Assembly (NCBI GenBank): GCA_005774545.1
Contig: VAUL01000022.1
Coordinates: forward strand, 1 to 43,304
From: Deltaproteobacteria bacterium
GTDB taxonomy: Bacteria > Desulfobacterota > Desulfuromonadia > Desulfuromonadales > BM103
Direction of reading: 5' to 3'
DNA length: 43,304 bases
Part shown: one piece after another, positions 16,015-23,441 of the stretch
Layout: the number at the start of each line of letters is the position of its first letter
How positions within the stretch are numbered: position 1 is the first letter of the stretch
Notes under the pieces: generated by a model
What the model saw: the letters and a program-made list of their open reading frames with translations, nothing else
Databases searched by the model: none
Told to the model about the DNA's origin: nothing
Translations under genes and position numbers: made by a program

Positions 16015-17880
16015 ATGCGATTCTTTTATCTGTTGCTGATGTTTGTCTTGACTGCTACCGCCGTGACGGCGGAACCGTTGCCGGAGTCGGACATCCCGGT
16101 CCGATACAAGACCGTGCAAATTTCTTACGAGGTCAATGCCGATGGTTCCTATGTCAACAGTAACCGGTGGTCGGCAACCATCCTCAAGGAGAACGCCCTG
16201 GAGTCATTCAAGAGTGCATCGGTAGCGTTCAGCACCAGTGTCGCCAGCGGCGAAGTTCTCGAAGCCTATACGTTGAAAAAGTCAGGTCAACGCATCGATG
16301 TGCCCAAGAGCGGTTACCAAGTCACCGTCGATAACGGGTATGAGGATGCCTCTCCCCTCTATTCCGATGAAACGACGATCTCGGTCCTTTTCCCGGATCT
16401 GGCGGTCGGCGATACCATTGTATTCTCCTCCCGCGTCACCAACAGGGAGGGAATGTTTCCAAACCAGTTCTCGACTGTACACGTCTTTTCCCGGTTCGCG
16501 GCGTACGAGAATGTTGCCGTCGAAATAGTTGCACCTGCCACCATGCAACTCAATCGCGAGTCTTTTTTCATGACGGAGGAACAGCCGGTGATAAAAGACG
16601 GCAAGCAGCAGCTTCGCTGGAGATACCGGAACGATAGCCCGGAGAAATGGACTCCTGCCGACAACGGCATCTCAACCGTCGGCGGCGAACCAAGTCTTTA
16701 TGTCTCAACCTTCAAGAGCTATCAAGAGATTGTCGAGACTTACGGTGCGCGGGCCACGCCGAAGGCTGCCGTCACCGAACGGGTAAAGCGGCTTGCTGCT
16801 GAGATCACCGCCGACGGCACAACCGTGGAAGCGCAGGCAAGTTCCTTGTATGACTGGGTTAACCGGAATATCTCCTATGGTGGGAACTGCATCGGCATTG
16901 GTGCCGTGGTCCCTCGCGACCTGGATGTAGTGCTGGATAACAAGATGGGTGACTGCAAGGATCATGCGACCCTGCTGCAGGCGCTGCTGGCGGCACGCGG
17001 CATAGAGAGCGAGCAGGCCCTGATCAATTCCGGGACGCTTTACCAACTCCCCTCCGTTCCCGTGGTTGAGGCTGTGAACCATGTCATCAACTACATTCCG
17101 AGCCTGAACCTTTTCCTTGATTCAACCTCCCAGATTATCCCCTTCGGCATGCTTCCCTTGAATCTCGGTGAAAAACCGGTTCTGCTGGTAAGCCATTACC
17201 GCGAAGGGCAGAAGACCCCGTCAACGGCACTTGGTCATGAGCAGTTCATGAAAACCACTCTCCGCATTCGGGAAGACGGTTCTGCCACTGGCACCATGAA
17301 TCTGCAGCAGAAAGGCTTTCCAGCTATTGCCACCCGGGCCATCATGCGCGATATCCCTCGTTCACAAGAAGATTTCATCGCAGGGAAGATGCTGGAAGCT
17401 CAGGGCGTCCATGGTTCTGCAGCAATTCAGCGGGACGATGCGCCGGACCCTCAAAATATGTATAAACTTTCATTGTCGTTCGATCTGCAGGACTTCGTGG
17501 TCGTCGGTACTGCTACGGGACTTCTGGTCAAGCCAGTCGCTGCCAGCTCTTTTCCAATTAACATGTTCATGCTCAATATTTATGAGCCTGTGCCGAATAG
17601 GCCACATCTTTGCGGAGGGGGAGTCAGCGTGGAGGAATACGAAATGGAATTCCCCGCCACGATGAAAATTCTCTCCATCCCCAAAGATGTGGTTCTTTCC
17701 GATGCCTTCATCGATTACACGGCCACATATCGAAAGGATGCGAACAGCCTGAGTATCAGGCGAGAGTTGATTGACAAGACGTCAGCCAACATCTGTTCTC
17801 CTGATTATGCCGCTGGCTACAAGAAGTCGCTGCTTGGTATTGTCAAGGATCTCAAGGCCCAAATCCTCATCGGGGACTGA
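16015..17880 (+). CDS. Exported DUF3857/transglutaminase-like protein
   Basis: The 621-residue protein has a signal peptide ending near VTA-E. Residues about 40-225 fit the DUF3857 beta-rich domain and residues about 255-400 fit a transglutaminase-like fold. The probable catalytic triad is visible: Cys314 in MGDCKDHATLL, His356 in VNHVINYI and Asp369 in FLDST. The remaining C-terminal part is a beta-rich domain typical of these periplasmic proteins. The family may act as proteases or peptide cross-linking/deamidating enzymes, and the substrate is not predictable. GC content is about 50%, clearly below neighbouring genes, and codon choice is less GC-biased, which suggests acquisition by transfer. 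It has its own leader of about 350 bases. Confidence 0.85.
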   Translation: MRFFYLLLMFVLTATAVTAEPLPESDIPVRYKTVQISYEVNADGSYVNSNRWSATILKENALESFKSASVAFSTSVASGEVLEAYTLKKSGQRIDVPKSGYQVTVDNGYEDASPLYSDETTISVLFPDLAVGDTIVFSSRVTNREGMFPNQFSTVHVFSRFAAYENVAVEIVAPATMQLNRESFFMTEEQPVIKDGKQQLRWRYRNDSPEKWTPADNGISTVGGEPSLYVSTFKSYQEIVETYGARATPKAAVTERVKRLAAEITADGTTVEAQASSLYDWVNRNISYGGNCIGIGAVVPRDLDVVLDNKMGDCKDHATLLQALLAARGIESEQALINSGTLYQLPSVPVVEAVNHVINYIPSLNLFLDSTSQIIPFGMLPLNLGEKPVLLVSHYREGQKTPSTALGHEQFMKTTLRIREDGSATGTMNLQQKGFPAIATRAIMRDIPRSQEDFIAGKMLEAQGVHGSAAIQRDDAPDPQNMYKLSLSFDLQDFVVVGTATGLLVKPVAASSFPINMFMLNIYEPVPNRPHLCGGGVSVEEYEMEFPATMKILSIPKDVVLSDAFIDYTATYRKDANSLSIRRELIDKTSANICSPDYAAGYKKSLLGIVKDLKAQILIGD

Positions 17881-17930
17881 GCCCTGACGGTGCCGGACGT
17901 TCCTGCAGCATCGTCGGGTTACGCCAATTC

Positions 17931-18593
17931 ATGCGCTTTCATCCGAAATGGCTGTGCTACAGCGGCCTCTCTGCGGGCCTCGCTTTGTTGCTGGTGATGT
18001 CGGTAAATGCCGACGCCGGACAGTTGCTCGTCGACGACTTCGAGCGGGGCTTAAGCCCGGCGTGGACGGTCAAGTCGTTCAAGGGGGAGACGGCGTATCA
18101 GGTGGTCACCGACGAGGGGCGCCGCGTCCTGCGCGCCGACAGCCGCGCCGCCGCTTCGGGACTGATCAAGAAGGTCGATCTCGACCCGCACGACTACCCC
18201 GTGCTCTCCTGGCGCTGGAAGGTAGCCGCAACGATCCCGCAGGGCGACGAGCGGACGAAGGCGGGGGACGACTATGCCGCCCGCGTCTACGTGATCTTCC
18301 CCCACTGGTTCTTCCCGAAGACCCGCACCCTCAACTACATCTGGGCCAACCATCTCCCTGCGGGGACGTTCCTCCCCAACGCCCATACCGGCAACGCCGT
18401 GATGATCGCCGTCGAAAGCGGTCCGGACAAGGCCGGCCGCTGGCTGGCCGAGCGCCGCAACATCGTGGAGGACTATCGCCGGGCGTTCGGCGAAGAGCCG
18501 CCGCGGATCGGCGCCATCGCCGTGATGACTGACACCGACAACACCGGAACCACGGCCCTGGGCTGGTACGACGATCTGGTATTGAGTCGCTGA
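17931..18593 (+). CDS. Exported DUF3047 family protein
   Basis: The 220-residue protein has an N-terminal hydrophobic signal (residues about 12-28, ending near ADA-G) and a DUF3047 domain. Family features are VDDFERGL near residue 35, YPVLSWRWKV near 80, DDYAARVYVIF near 105, and a C-terminal MTDTDNTGTTALGWYDDL. DUF3047 proteins look like jelly-roll carbohydrate-binding-type folds but have no assigned function. ATG 17931 has only a weak ribosome-binding site. GC content is back to the high level of the window, unlike the gene before it. The gene converges on the GGDEF gene with only four bases between the two stops. Confidence 0.82.
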   Translation: MRFHPKWLCYSGLSAGLALLLVMSVNADAGQLLVDDFERGLSPAWTVKSFKGETAYQVVTDEGRRVLRADSRAAASGLIKKVDLDPHDYPVLSWRWKVAATIPQGDERTKAGDDYAARVYVIFPHWFFPKTRTLNYIWANHLPAGTFLPNAHTGNAVMIAVESGPDKAGRWLAERRNIVEDYRRAFGEEPPRIGAIAVMTDTDNTGTTALGWYDDLVLSR

Positions 18594-18597
18594 CGGT

Positions 18598-19515
18598 TCA
18601 GGGGCGGGCGGCTTCGACCCGGTTGCGGCCGGCGTGCTTGGCCCGGTACAGGGCATCGTCGGCTTCGCGGATCAGTTGGTTCAGGGTGTCGACCCCCGGG
18701 TGGGGGAGGGCGGCGACGCCGAGACTCGCCGTCAGGCGCAGGGCGGCCAGGGGCGGGGCGAAGGTCAGCGCGGCCACCTCGGTGCGCAGCGTCTCGGCCA
18801 GTTGCAGGGCCTGCTCCAGCGTCGCCCCGGGGAGGACCACGGCGAATTCCTCGCCACCGTAGCGGGCCGCCGTTCCGCCCCCGCAACCCTCCTGCAACAG
18901 CGTGCCCACCCGGCAGAGAACCTCGTCCCCGGCCTGATGGCCGTAGCTGTCGTTGATCCGCTTGAAGTGGTCGATGTCGAGCATGATCAGGGCGAGCGGG
19001 GTTGCCGGGCCGCGGCGCGCATCCCAGGTTTCCTCCAGATGCTCCAGGAAGTGGCGGCGATTGGCCAGTCCGGTCAGCGGGTCGGTGCGCGACAGCTGCT
19101 CGAGGCGGCGGTTGCTTTCACGCAGGCGGTCCTGCAGCGATTTGATCTTGAGCTGGACCTTGACCCGGGCCACCAACTCCCCGGCGTGGAACGGTTTGGT
19201 GACGTAGTCGCAGGCGCCGCGTTCAAGACCGCGAATCTTCTCCTCGCAGGTCTCGTGGCCGGTGAGGATGATCACGGGGATCTCCCGCCACCGTTCGCTG
19301 GCGCCGATCCGGTCGAGCAAGGCGAGCCCGTCGATCCCCGGCATCTCCAGGTCGCACAACACCAGGTCGATCGGCTCCCGGTCGAGCAGTTGCAGCGCTT
19401 CCCGGCCGCCGGGCGCACTCAACAGCGTCGCTTCCAGGTCCGCCTGGCGCAAGGCGTCGAGAATCAGCTCGCGGGCGACGGCGGAATCGTCGATCACCAG
19501 TATGGTGGGGAGCAT
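18598..19515 (-). CDS. Response regulator with diguanylate cyclase (GGDEF) domain
   Basis: The start is placed at the ATG whose first base is 19515, because a GAGGA ribosome-binding site lies seven bases upstream and the receiver domain starts at once (LPTILVIDD). This gives 305 residues. The receiver has the phospho-acceptor Asp55 (CDLEMPG) and Lys107. A short coiled linker at about 120-142 leads into a GGDEF domain. The active-site signature is GGEEF (220-224), so it should be an active cyclase making c-di-GMP from two GTP. The usual inhibitory RxxD motif five residues before it is missing (CGGG instead), suggesting no product feedback at that site. No partner kinase is adjacent. Confidence 0.92.
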   Translation of the reverse strand: MLPTILVIDDSAVARELILDALRQADLEATLLSAPGGREALQLLDREPIDLVLCDLEMPGIDGLALLDRIGASERWREIPVIILTGHETCEEKIRGLERGACDYVTKPFHAGELVARVKVQLKIKSLQDRLRESNRRLEQLSRTDPLTGLANRRHFLEHLEETWDARRGPATPLALIMLDIDHFKRINDSYGHQAGDEVLCRVGTLLQEGCGGGTAARYGGEEFAVVLPGATLEQALQLAETLRTEVAALTFAPPLAALRLTASLGVAALPHPGVDTLNQLIREADDALYRAKHAGRNRVEAARP

Positions 19516-19629
19516 GAATAAGTCCTCGGCGGTTTTGGCTGTCGGGATCAGCCTTTCATGAAAGCATACGGCACGAATCTGCGGCATGCAAAGGGGGGGG
19601 CACTTTTCTGCGCCGCGCCGGTCATCAGG

Positions 19630-19635
19630 TATAAT
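19630..19635 (+). promoter_or_regulatory. Possible -10 box (TATAAT) for the small HTH gene and lhgO
   Basis: A perfect TATAAT lies 41 bases before ATG 19677. No good -35 box is seen 16-19 bases upstream (TCTGCG or TTCTGC), so activator help or a weak promoter would be needed. Confidence 0.4.
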
Positions 19636-19676
19636 GAATCAGGAAGCCTTGTCGTCCGGACCGAAAGGAGTGGGCT

Positions 19677-19862
19677 ATGTCGCTGGTCAAGACCTGGTAT
19701 TCTCCGGAGGCCGCCGCGGAGCAGTTCGGCATCAACCCGGCCCAGATCCTGGCATGGGTTGCCGAAGGGCTGGTGCGGGCCGAACAGGAGGGAGAGAAGG
19801 TCTCCCTGGTCAATATCGATGACGTCCGCCTGGAAGTGCAGGCGATGGTCGACCGTTCCTGA
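19677..19862 (+). CDS. Small helix-turn-helix (MerR/excisionase-like) protein
   Basis: The 61-residue protein starts at ATG 19677 after a clear GAAAGGAG ribosome-binding site. The sequence TWYSPEAAAEQFGINPAQILAW is followed by EGLVRAE and a short wing, which fits a winged-helix DNA-binding fold of the MerR N-terminal or HTH_17 type. Only the DNA-binding part is present; there is no effector domain. It lies six bases before the L-2-hydroxyglutarate oxidase gene and is probably co-transcribed with it, so it could autoregulate that pair. That role is inference. Confidence 0.65.
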   Translation: MSLVKTWYSPEAAAEQFGINPAQILAWVAEGLVRAEQEGEKVSLVNIDDVRLEVQAMVDRS

Positions 19863-19867
19863 GCGGG

Positions 19868-21082
19868 ATGGCGGCAGTTCCATCCTGTGATGTGGTCGTG
19901 GCCGGCGGCGGGATCGTCGGCTGCGCCACGGCGTTGGCCCTGACGGCATCCCGGCCCGGCCTGAAGTTGATGCTCCTCGAGAAGGAGCCGCGCTTGGCCG
20001 CCCACCAGACCGGCCACAACAGCGGGGTGATCCACGCCGGCCTCTATTACCGGCCGGGATCGCTGAAGGCCCGCAACTGTACGGCCGGGCGGGAAGCGCT
20101 GTACGCCTTCTGTGCCGAGCACGGCATCCCCTTCCAACGCTGCGGCAAGGTGGTGGTGGCGGTCGGCGAGGACGAACTGCCGGCGCTGGAAGAATTGGAA
20201 CGCCGCGGCCGGGCCAACGGTCTGGAAGGGTTGGAGCGGCTCGATGCGGCCGGGGTGCGCGCGCGGGAGCCGCACGCGGCCGCGGTTGCCGGACTGTTCG
20301 TGCCGCAGACCGGGATCGTCGACTATGCCCGGGTCACCGCAGTGATGGGCGATCTGCTGCGCCGGCAGGGGGCGGAGATCCGGCTCGGCACCCGCCTCGA
20401 TGCGGCGCGGCCGTCGCCTGACGGCGTGCGCCTGGCCACCTCGGCCGGCGAGGTCAGGGCCCGCATCCTGGTCAACTGCACCGGGCTGCACTGCGACCGG
20501 GTGGCCCGCCGCTGCGGCGTCGACCCCGGGGTGCGGATCGTGCCGTTCCGCGGCGAGTACTACTTGGTTCGCCCCGAGCGGCGCGAACTGGTGCGCCATC
20601 TCATCTACCCGGTGCCCGACCCGGCCCTGCCGTTTCTCGGCGTTCACTTCACCCGGATGATCGACGGCTCCCTGGAAGCCGGGCCCAACGCGGTGCTGGC
20701 CTGGAAGCGCGAAGGCTATCGCTGGCACGACGTCTCGCCGGGCGATCTTCTCGATACCCTGGCGTTCCCAGGCTTCTGGCGGCTGGCCGGGCGTTTCTGG
20801 AAAGTGGGGGCGGCCGAGTACCGGCGGTCCTTTTCCCGCCGGGCGTTCGTGGCCAGCCTGCGCCGGCTGGTGCCGGAGATCGGCCTGGCGGATGTGCTCC
20901 GCGGCGGCGCCGGGGTGCGTGCCCAGGCGGTGGACCGCGACGGCAAGCTGGTCGATGACTTCCGGATCATCGCTGCCGGGCGGATGGTGCACGTTCTCAA
21001 CGCCCCGTCGCCGGCCGCCACCGCTTCGCTGAGCATCGGCCGGGTCGTGGCCGGCGAGGTCGGGCGGCTGCTGGACGCGTGA
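19868..21082 (+). CDS. lhgO: L-2-hydroxyglutarate oxidase (FAD-dependent, LhgO family)
   Basis: The 404-residue length is typical of the family. The N terminus has the FAD-binding motif VVVAGGGIVGCATALAL, followed by EKEPRLAAHQTGHNSGVIHAGLYY, the highly characteristic LhgO block around the FAD-contacting histidine and glycines. The middle contains VPQTGIVDYA and the C-terminal part contains FHVxSPS-like residues (HVLNAPSPAATASL near residue 378). LhgO oxidises L-2-hydroxyglutarate to 2-oxoglutarate and passes electrons to the membrane quinone pool, acting as metabolite repair. The start ATG 19868 follows the HTH gene by five bases. A strong terminator lies about 85 bases downstream. Confidence 0.92.
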   Translation: MAAVPSCDVVVAGGGIVGCATALALTASRPGLKLMLLEKEPRLAAHQTGHNSGVIHAGLYYRPGSLKARNCTAGREALYAFCAEHGIPFQRCGKVVVAVGEDELPALEELERRGRANGLEGLERLDAAGVRAREPHAAAVAGLFVPQTGIVDYARVTAVMGDLLRRQGAEIRLGTRLDAARPSPDGVRLATSAGEVRARILVNCTGLHCDRVARRCGVDPGVRIVPFRGEYYLVRPERRELVRHLIYPVPDPALPFLGVHFTRMIDGSLEAGPNAVLAWKREGYRWHDVSPGDLLDTLAFPGFWRLAGRFWKVGAAEYRRSFSRRAFVASLRRLVPEIGLADVLRGGAGVRAQAVDRDGKLVDDFRIIAAGRMVHVLNAPSPAATASLSIGRVVAGEVGRLLDA

Positions 21083-21165
21083 GAAGAGACTGGATGTAGG
21101 GGGAGGCGCGATGAGCGCTGAGGCGAGGGGTGTCTTCGGGAGAAATCCGGGGGCGGGCAATGTTC

Positions 21166-21203
21166 AAGGGGCGGGCCTGTTGGCCCGCCCCTTGGTTTTT
21201 TTT
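21166..21203 (+). terminator. Rho-independent terminator after lhgO
   Basis: AAGGGGCGGGCC (21166-21177) pairs with GGCCCGCCCCTT (21182-21193) over 12 base pairs with a TGTT loop. A run of eight T follows at 21196-21203. The minus-strand reading lacks a T-run, so it mainly serves lhgO. Confidence 0.93.
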
Positions 21204-21208
21204 GCCGC

Positions 21209-21475
21209 TCAGGCCGTTTCGTTCTTGCCGGCCGCCCGCTTGTAGGCTTCCTTTCCTTCCTGGAAGCCCTCCTTCAGGGCGTCGCGCTGGGATTTGGCGT
21301 AGTCCTTGGCGTGAGAATATTCGTCGCGGACCCGGTCCTTGGCCTTGCCGAGCCCCTCGGCGATCTTGTGCCGGGTTTCCTTGCCGGATGCCGGGGCGAA
21401 GAGCAGGGCGGCGACGCCGCCGGCGACCGCGCCCACCAAAAAGCCCAACAGCACGTTGCCAGTTTCACGATTCAT
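21209..21475 (-). CDS. YtxH-domain membrane protein
   Basis: The 88-residue protein starts with NRETGNVLLGFLVGAVAGGVAALLFAPASGKETR, the defining YtxH pattern: one membrane helix followed by an F-A-P-x-S-G-x-x-x-R turn. A long charged amphipathic helix follows (residues 35-88, rich in K, E, A). A GGGAGG ribosome-binding site precedes the ATG ending at 21475. It follows the DUF948-like gene by 20 bases on the same strand, a frequent pairing. YtxH proteins are linked to envelope stress in some bacteria, but the molecular role is not known. Confidence 0.85.
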   Translation of the reverse strand: MNRETGNVLLGFLVGAVAGGVAALLFAPASGKETRHKIAEGLGKAKDRVRDEYSHAKDYAKSQRDALKEGFQEGKEAYKRAAGKNETA

Positions 21476-21495
21476 AGGAACCTCCCGTTCTGGTC

Positions 21496-21918
21496 TTAGT
21501 TGTCTGCCTCGCCTGCGGCGGCCTGCCGCCGGCTGTGCAGAAAGTGTTTGAGGGTCGAATAGGCCGTTTTGATGCCGGCAACCACGGCGATCGCCGACCG
21601 GATCCGGCTGAAGAACGATGGATGCTCCCCGCCCTGGGAAGCGATGCCGCGGATATGGGCGCTAAGCGCGGCGATGTCGGCTGCTACGGCGTTCCCCTCG
21701 TCGATCAGCTGGCGGGCGGCGATGACCGTTCCGGTCGATTCGTCGGCCAGGGTCTTCAGGGAGACGAGCAGTTCGTCGGCTTTGCCGAGGACGCCGTCGA
21801 GTCTGGCGGCGGCCCGGTTCAGCCGCGCCAGCACGATGATCAGGTAGACCAAAGCCGCGACCGCGACGCCGGTCAGGATGGTGAGCAACAAGGCGGTGTA
21901 GCTGATGGTGTCGTTCAT
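21496..21918 (-). CDS. DUF948-like membrane-anchored protein
   Basis: The 140-residue protein has an N-terminal membrane helix (residues about 8-30) and a long predicted coiled-coil region with hydrophobic heptads (ARLNRAAARLDGVLGKADELL). A moderately hydrophobic region follows (AIAVVAGIKTAYSTLK), with a charged C terminus. This layout fits DUF948-type proteins commonly found next to YtxH genes. The ATG ending at 21918 has a GGAG ribosome-binding site, and a good promoter lies about 30 bases upstream. The exact family assignment is less certain than for its neighbour, because the sequence is mostly low-complexity helix. Confidence 0.65.
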   Translation of the reverse strand: MNDTISYTALLLTILTGVAVAALVYLIIVLARLNRAAARLDGVLGKADELLVSLKTLADESTGTVIAARQLIDEGNAVAADIAALSAHIRGIASQGGEHPSFFSRIRSAIAVVAGIKTAYSTLKHFLHSRRQAAAGEADN

Positions 21919-21946
21919 GGTCTCCAGCCCCTGGTCAGGTCCGACT

Positions 21947-21974
21947 AGTATAAGGGATATCCGGGCGCTTGCAA
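21947..21974 (-). promoter_or_regulatory. Sigma-70-type promoter for DUF948-like/YtxH genes
   Basis: On the minus strand TTGCAA (21974-21969) is followed after 16 bases by TATACT (21952-21947). Transcription would start near 21940, about 22 bases before the ATG at 21918. It lies directly beyond the hgcB stop, so hgcB transcription may run through it. Confidence 0.65.
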
Positions 21975-21975
21975 G

Positions 21976-22263
21976 TCAGCAGCTTCCCTGGCAGTCGCAC
22001 GACGGTTCGCTGCCGGTCAGCCAGCCGTGGATGATGGCGCTGGCGCAGCCGACCCCGGCCTTGACCGAGAGTGCCGCCACCGGGCAGTTGCGCGCGCAGG
22101 CGCCGCACTCGATGCAGGCGTCGCGGCGGACGATGCGCGCCCGGCGGTCCTCGAGCGCCAGCACCGCATGGGGGCAGACGGTCGCGCACATGCCGCAGCC
22201 GGTGCATTTCGCCGCATCGAGCTGCAGGGTGACGACGTTGTCGAGGTAGCGCAGTCCGCTCAT
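21976..22263 (-). CDS. hgcB: HgcB, ferredoxin partner of mercury methylation
   Basis: The protein has 95 residues, the same length I recall for characterised HgcB. Two 4Fe-4S motifs are visible: CTGCGMCATVCP (Cys20, 23, 26, 30) and CIECGACARNCP (Cys50, 53, 56, 60). The following VGCASAIIHGWL places a single conserved cysteine at position 73, as in known HgcB. The C terminus is SCDCQGSC (Cys89, 91, 95), the cysteine-rich tail thought to handle Hg(II), though without the adjacent Cys-Cys pair described for the model protein. HgcB is thought to reduce the HgcA corrinoid to Co(I) and to bring in or receive mercury. Its ATG overlaps the hgcA TGA (ATGA), so the two are translationally coupled. Confidence 0.95.
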   Translation of the reverse strand: MSGLRYLDNVVTLQLDAAKCTGCGMCATVCPHAVLALEDRRARIVRRDACIECGACARNCPVAALSVKAGVGCASAIIHGWLTGSEPSCDCQGSC

Positions 22264-23393
22264 GGCAAAAATGCCCCCGCGATCCAGAGCGTGCCCGCCG
22301 CCAGCAGGGCCGCTGCCTGGACGGGGAGGGTCCGGCGCATCTCCCGCTCCACCCCGGATGGCGAGGTGAAGGTGGTCGCGCCGGTAAAGTTCATGGCGCA
22401 CCAGGCCGCCACCGCCGGCAGAGCCAGGAGCAGGGCGGCACTGTCGATGCCGCCGAGCCGGGCCCCGTACAGGGTCGTCCCGGCCAGCGCCACGGCCAGG
22501 CCGGCCACCGCGCCCTTCACCGCGAACATCCGTCCCGGCAGCCAGGGAAGCAGGACCGGCACGACCACTGCCCCGGCCAACACTCCGGCCAGCCCCGCGG
22601 CGATCGCCGCGGGGCCGCGTTGCAGCGCGGCCTCGACCGTGAAAAACCGGGGGCCGATGCCGCCGATAAGGAGCAGGAGCAGGCTCCCCCACCCCAGTGA
22701 TTTCCACATCGCCGTCAGTTCGACGGGGGTCAGCACCAGCCGCTCGCCCAGGGTGAACGTCACCCGGCGCATGGCGGGAGTGGCCTGCATCCCCGCGGCC
22801 AGGAACGCCGGCAGGTCGGCGGCGCGCACCGGCCCGTAGATCACGCGGAAGCCGCACCCCTTCAAGACCTCGTGGGCCGCCACCCCCGGTGCGCCAAGCT
22901 GCGGCAGAACCAGGGTGCGGTGCCCCACGAGCTCTGCCAGCCGGCAGGCGGTTACTTGCCGAATGATCTCGGCGGTGCCGAAGGTCCCCTTGCCGGCCGC
23001 GCACCAGACGTTGACTCCCCGCGTGTCGAGGACCAGCAGCCAGGCATTGGTGGCGGCGAGTTCCCGGCGCAGCAGGTCGACGGTCATCTTGTAGTTGGCC
23101 GTGACCAGCACCGGGCTGGCGGCTTGCGGTTCACCGACGGCATAGAGACCGGGCCGCACCCGGTAGCGCATCCGCCCGAACCCCCAGCGCATCTGCCAGT
23201 GACCGAGCCGGTCGACCATGGTCAGACCGGCGGCCAGCCGCGGTACGGCACCGGCCGGGGTCGGCAGCGTGCCGTACACGCACGGCCAGGCGCGATAGGG
23301 AGCGACCGGGCTATCGTCCGGTGCCGGCGTGCCGACTGCCGCTGTCGCTCCGCAGCCGTCCGAGGTTTCCCGCGCCGCACCCGGCGGCGCCAC
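22260..23393 (-). CDS. hgcA: HgcA, corrinoid protein of mercury methylation
   Basis: HgcA carries a methyl-corrinoid that transfers a methyl group to Hg(II), giving methylmercury. The diagnostic cap-helix motif NVWCAAGKGTF is present at residues 128-138, with the presumed cobalt-ligating Cys131. It is preceded by PVLVTANYKMTVDLLRREL and LLVLDTRG, the conserved corrinoid-binding fold. Five hydrophobic helices follow (about 234-252, 261-285, 292-309, 318-341, 356-376), including the family motif NFTGATTFTSPSGVEREM. The start is GTG with its first base at 23393, just after an in-frame stop, giving 377 residues and a long N terminus. A GTG at codon 39 would put the key cysteine at position 93, the number used for the model protein. 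It lies 48 bases after aroG and overlaps hgcB. Confidence 0.96.
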   Translation of the reverse strand: MAPPGAARETSDGCGATAAVGTPAPDDSPVAPYRAWPCVYGTLPTPAGAVPRLAAGLTMVDRLGHWQMRWGFGRMRYRVRPGLYAVGEPQAASPVLVTANYKMTVDLLRRELAATNAWLLVLDTRGVNVWCAAGKGTFGTAEIIRQVTACRLAELVGHRTLVLPQLGAPGVAAHEVLKGCGFRVIYGPVRAADLPAFLAAGMQATPAMRRVTFTLGERLVLTPVELTAMWKSLGWGSLLLLLIGGIGPRFFTVEAALQRGPAAIAAGLAGVLAGAVVVPVLLPWLPGRMFAVKGAVAGLAVALAGTTLYGARLGGIDSAALLLALPAVAAWCAMNFTGATTFTSPSGVEREMRRTLPVQAAALLAAGTLWIAGAFLP

Positions 23394-23441
23394 CGGCGGT
23401 CAACAGCGCGGGGCGGGAGTGGTCGTGTCGTCGCGCATCGC

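Noticed and set aside
22264-23004. Extension of the hgcB frame upstream to about 340 residues
   Set aside because: It overlaps hgcA in another frame with Arg/Gly/Pro-rich sequence. The ATG at 22263 gives the expected 95-residue HgcB.
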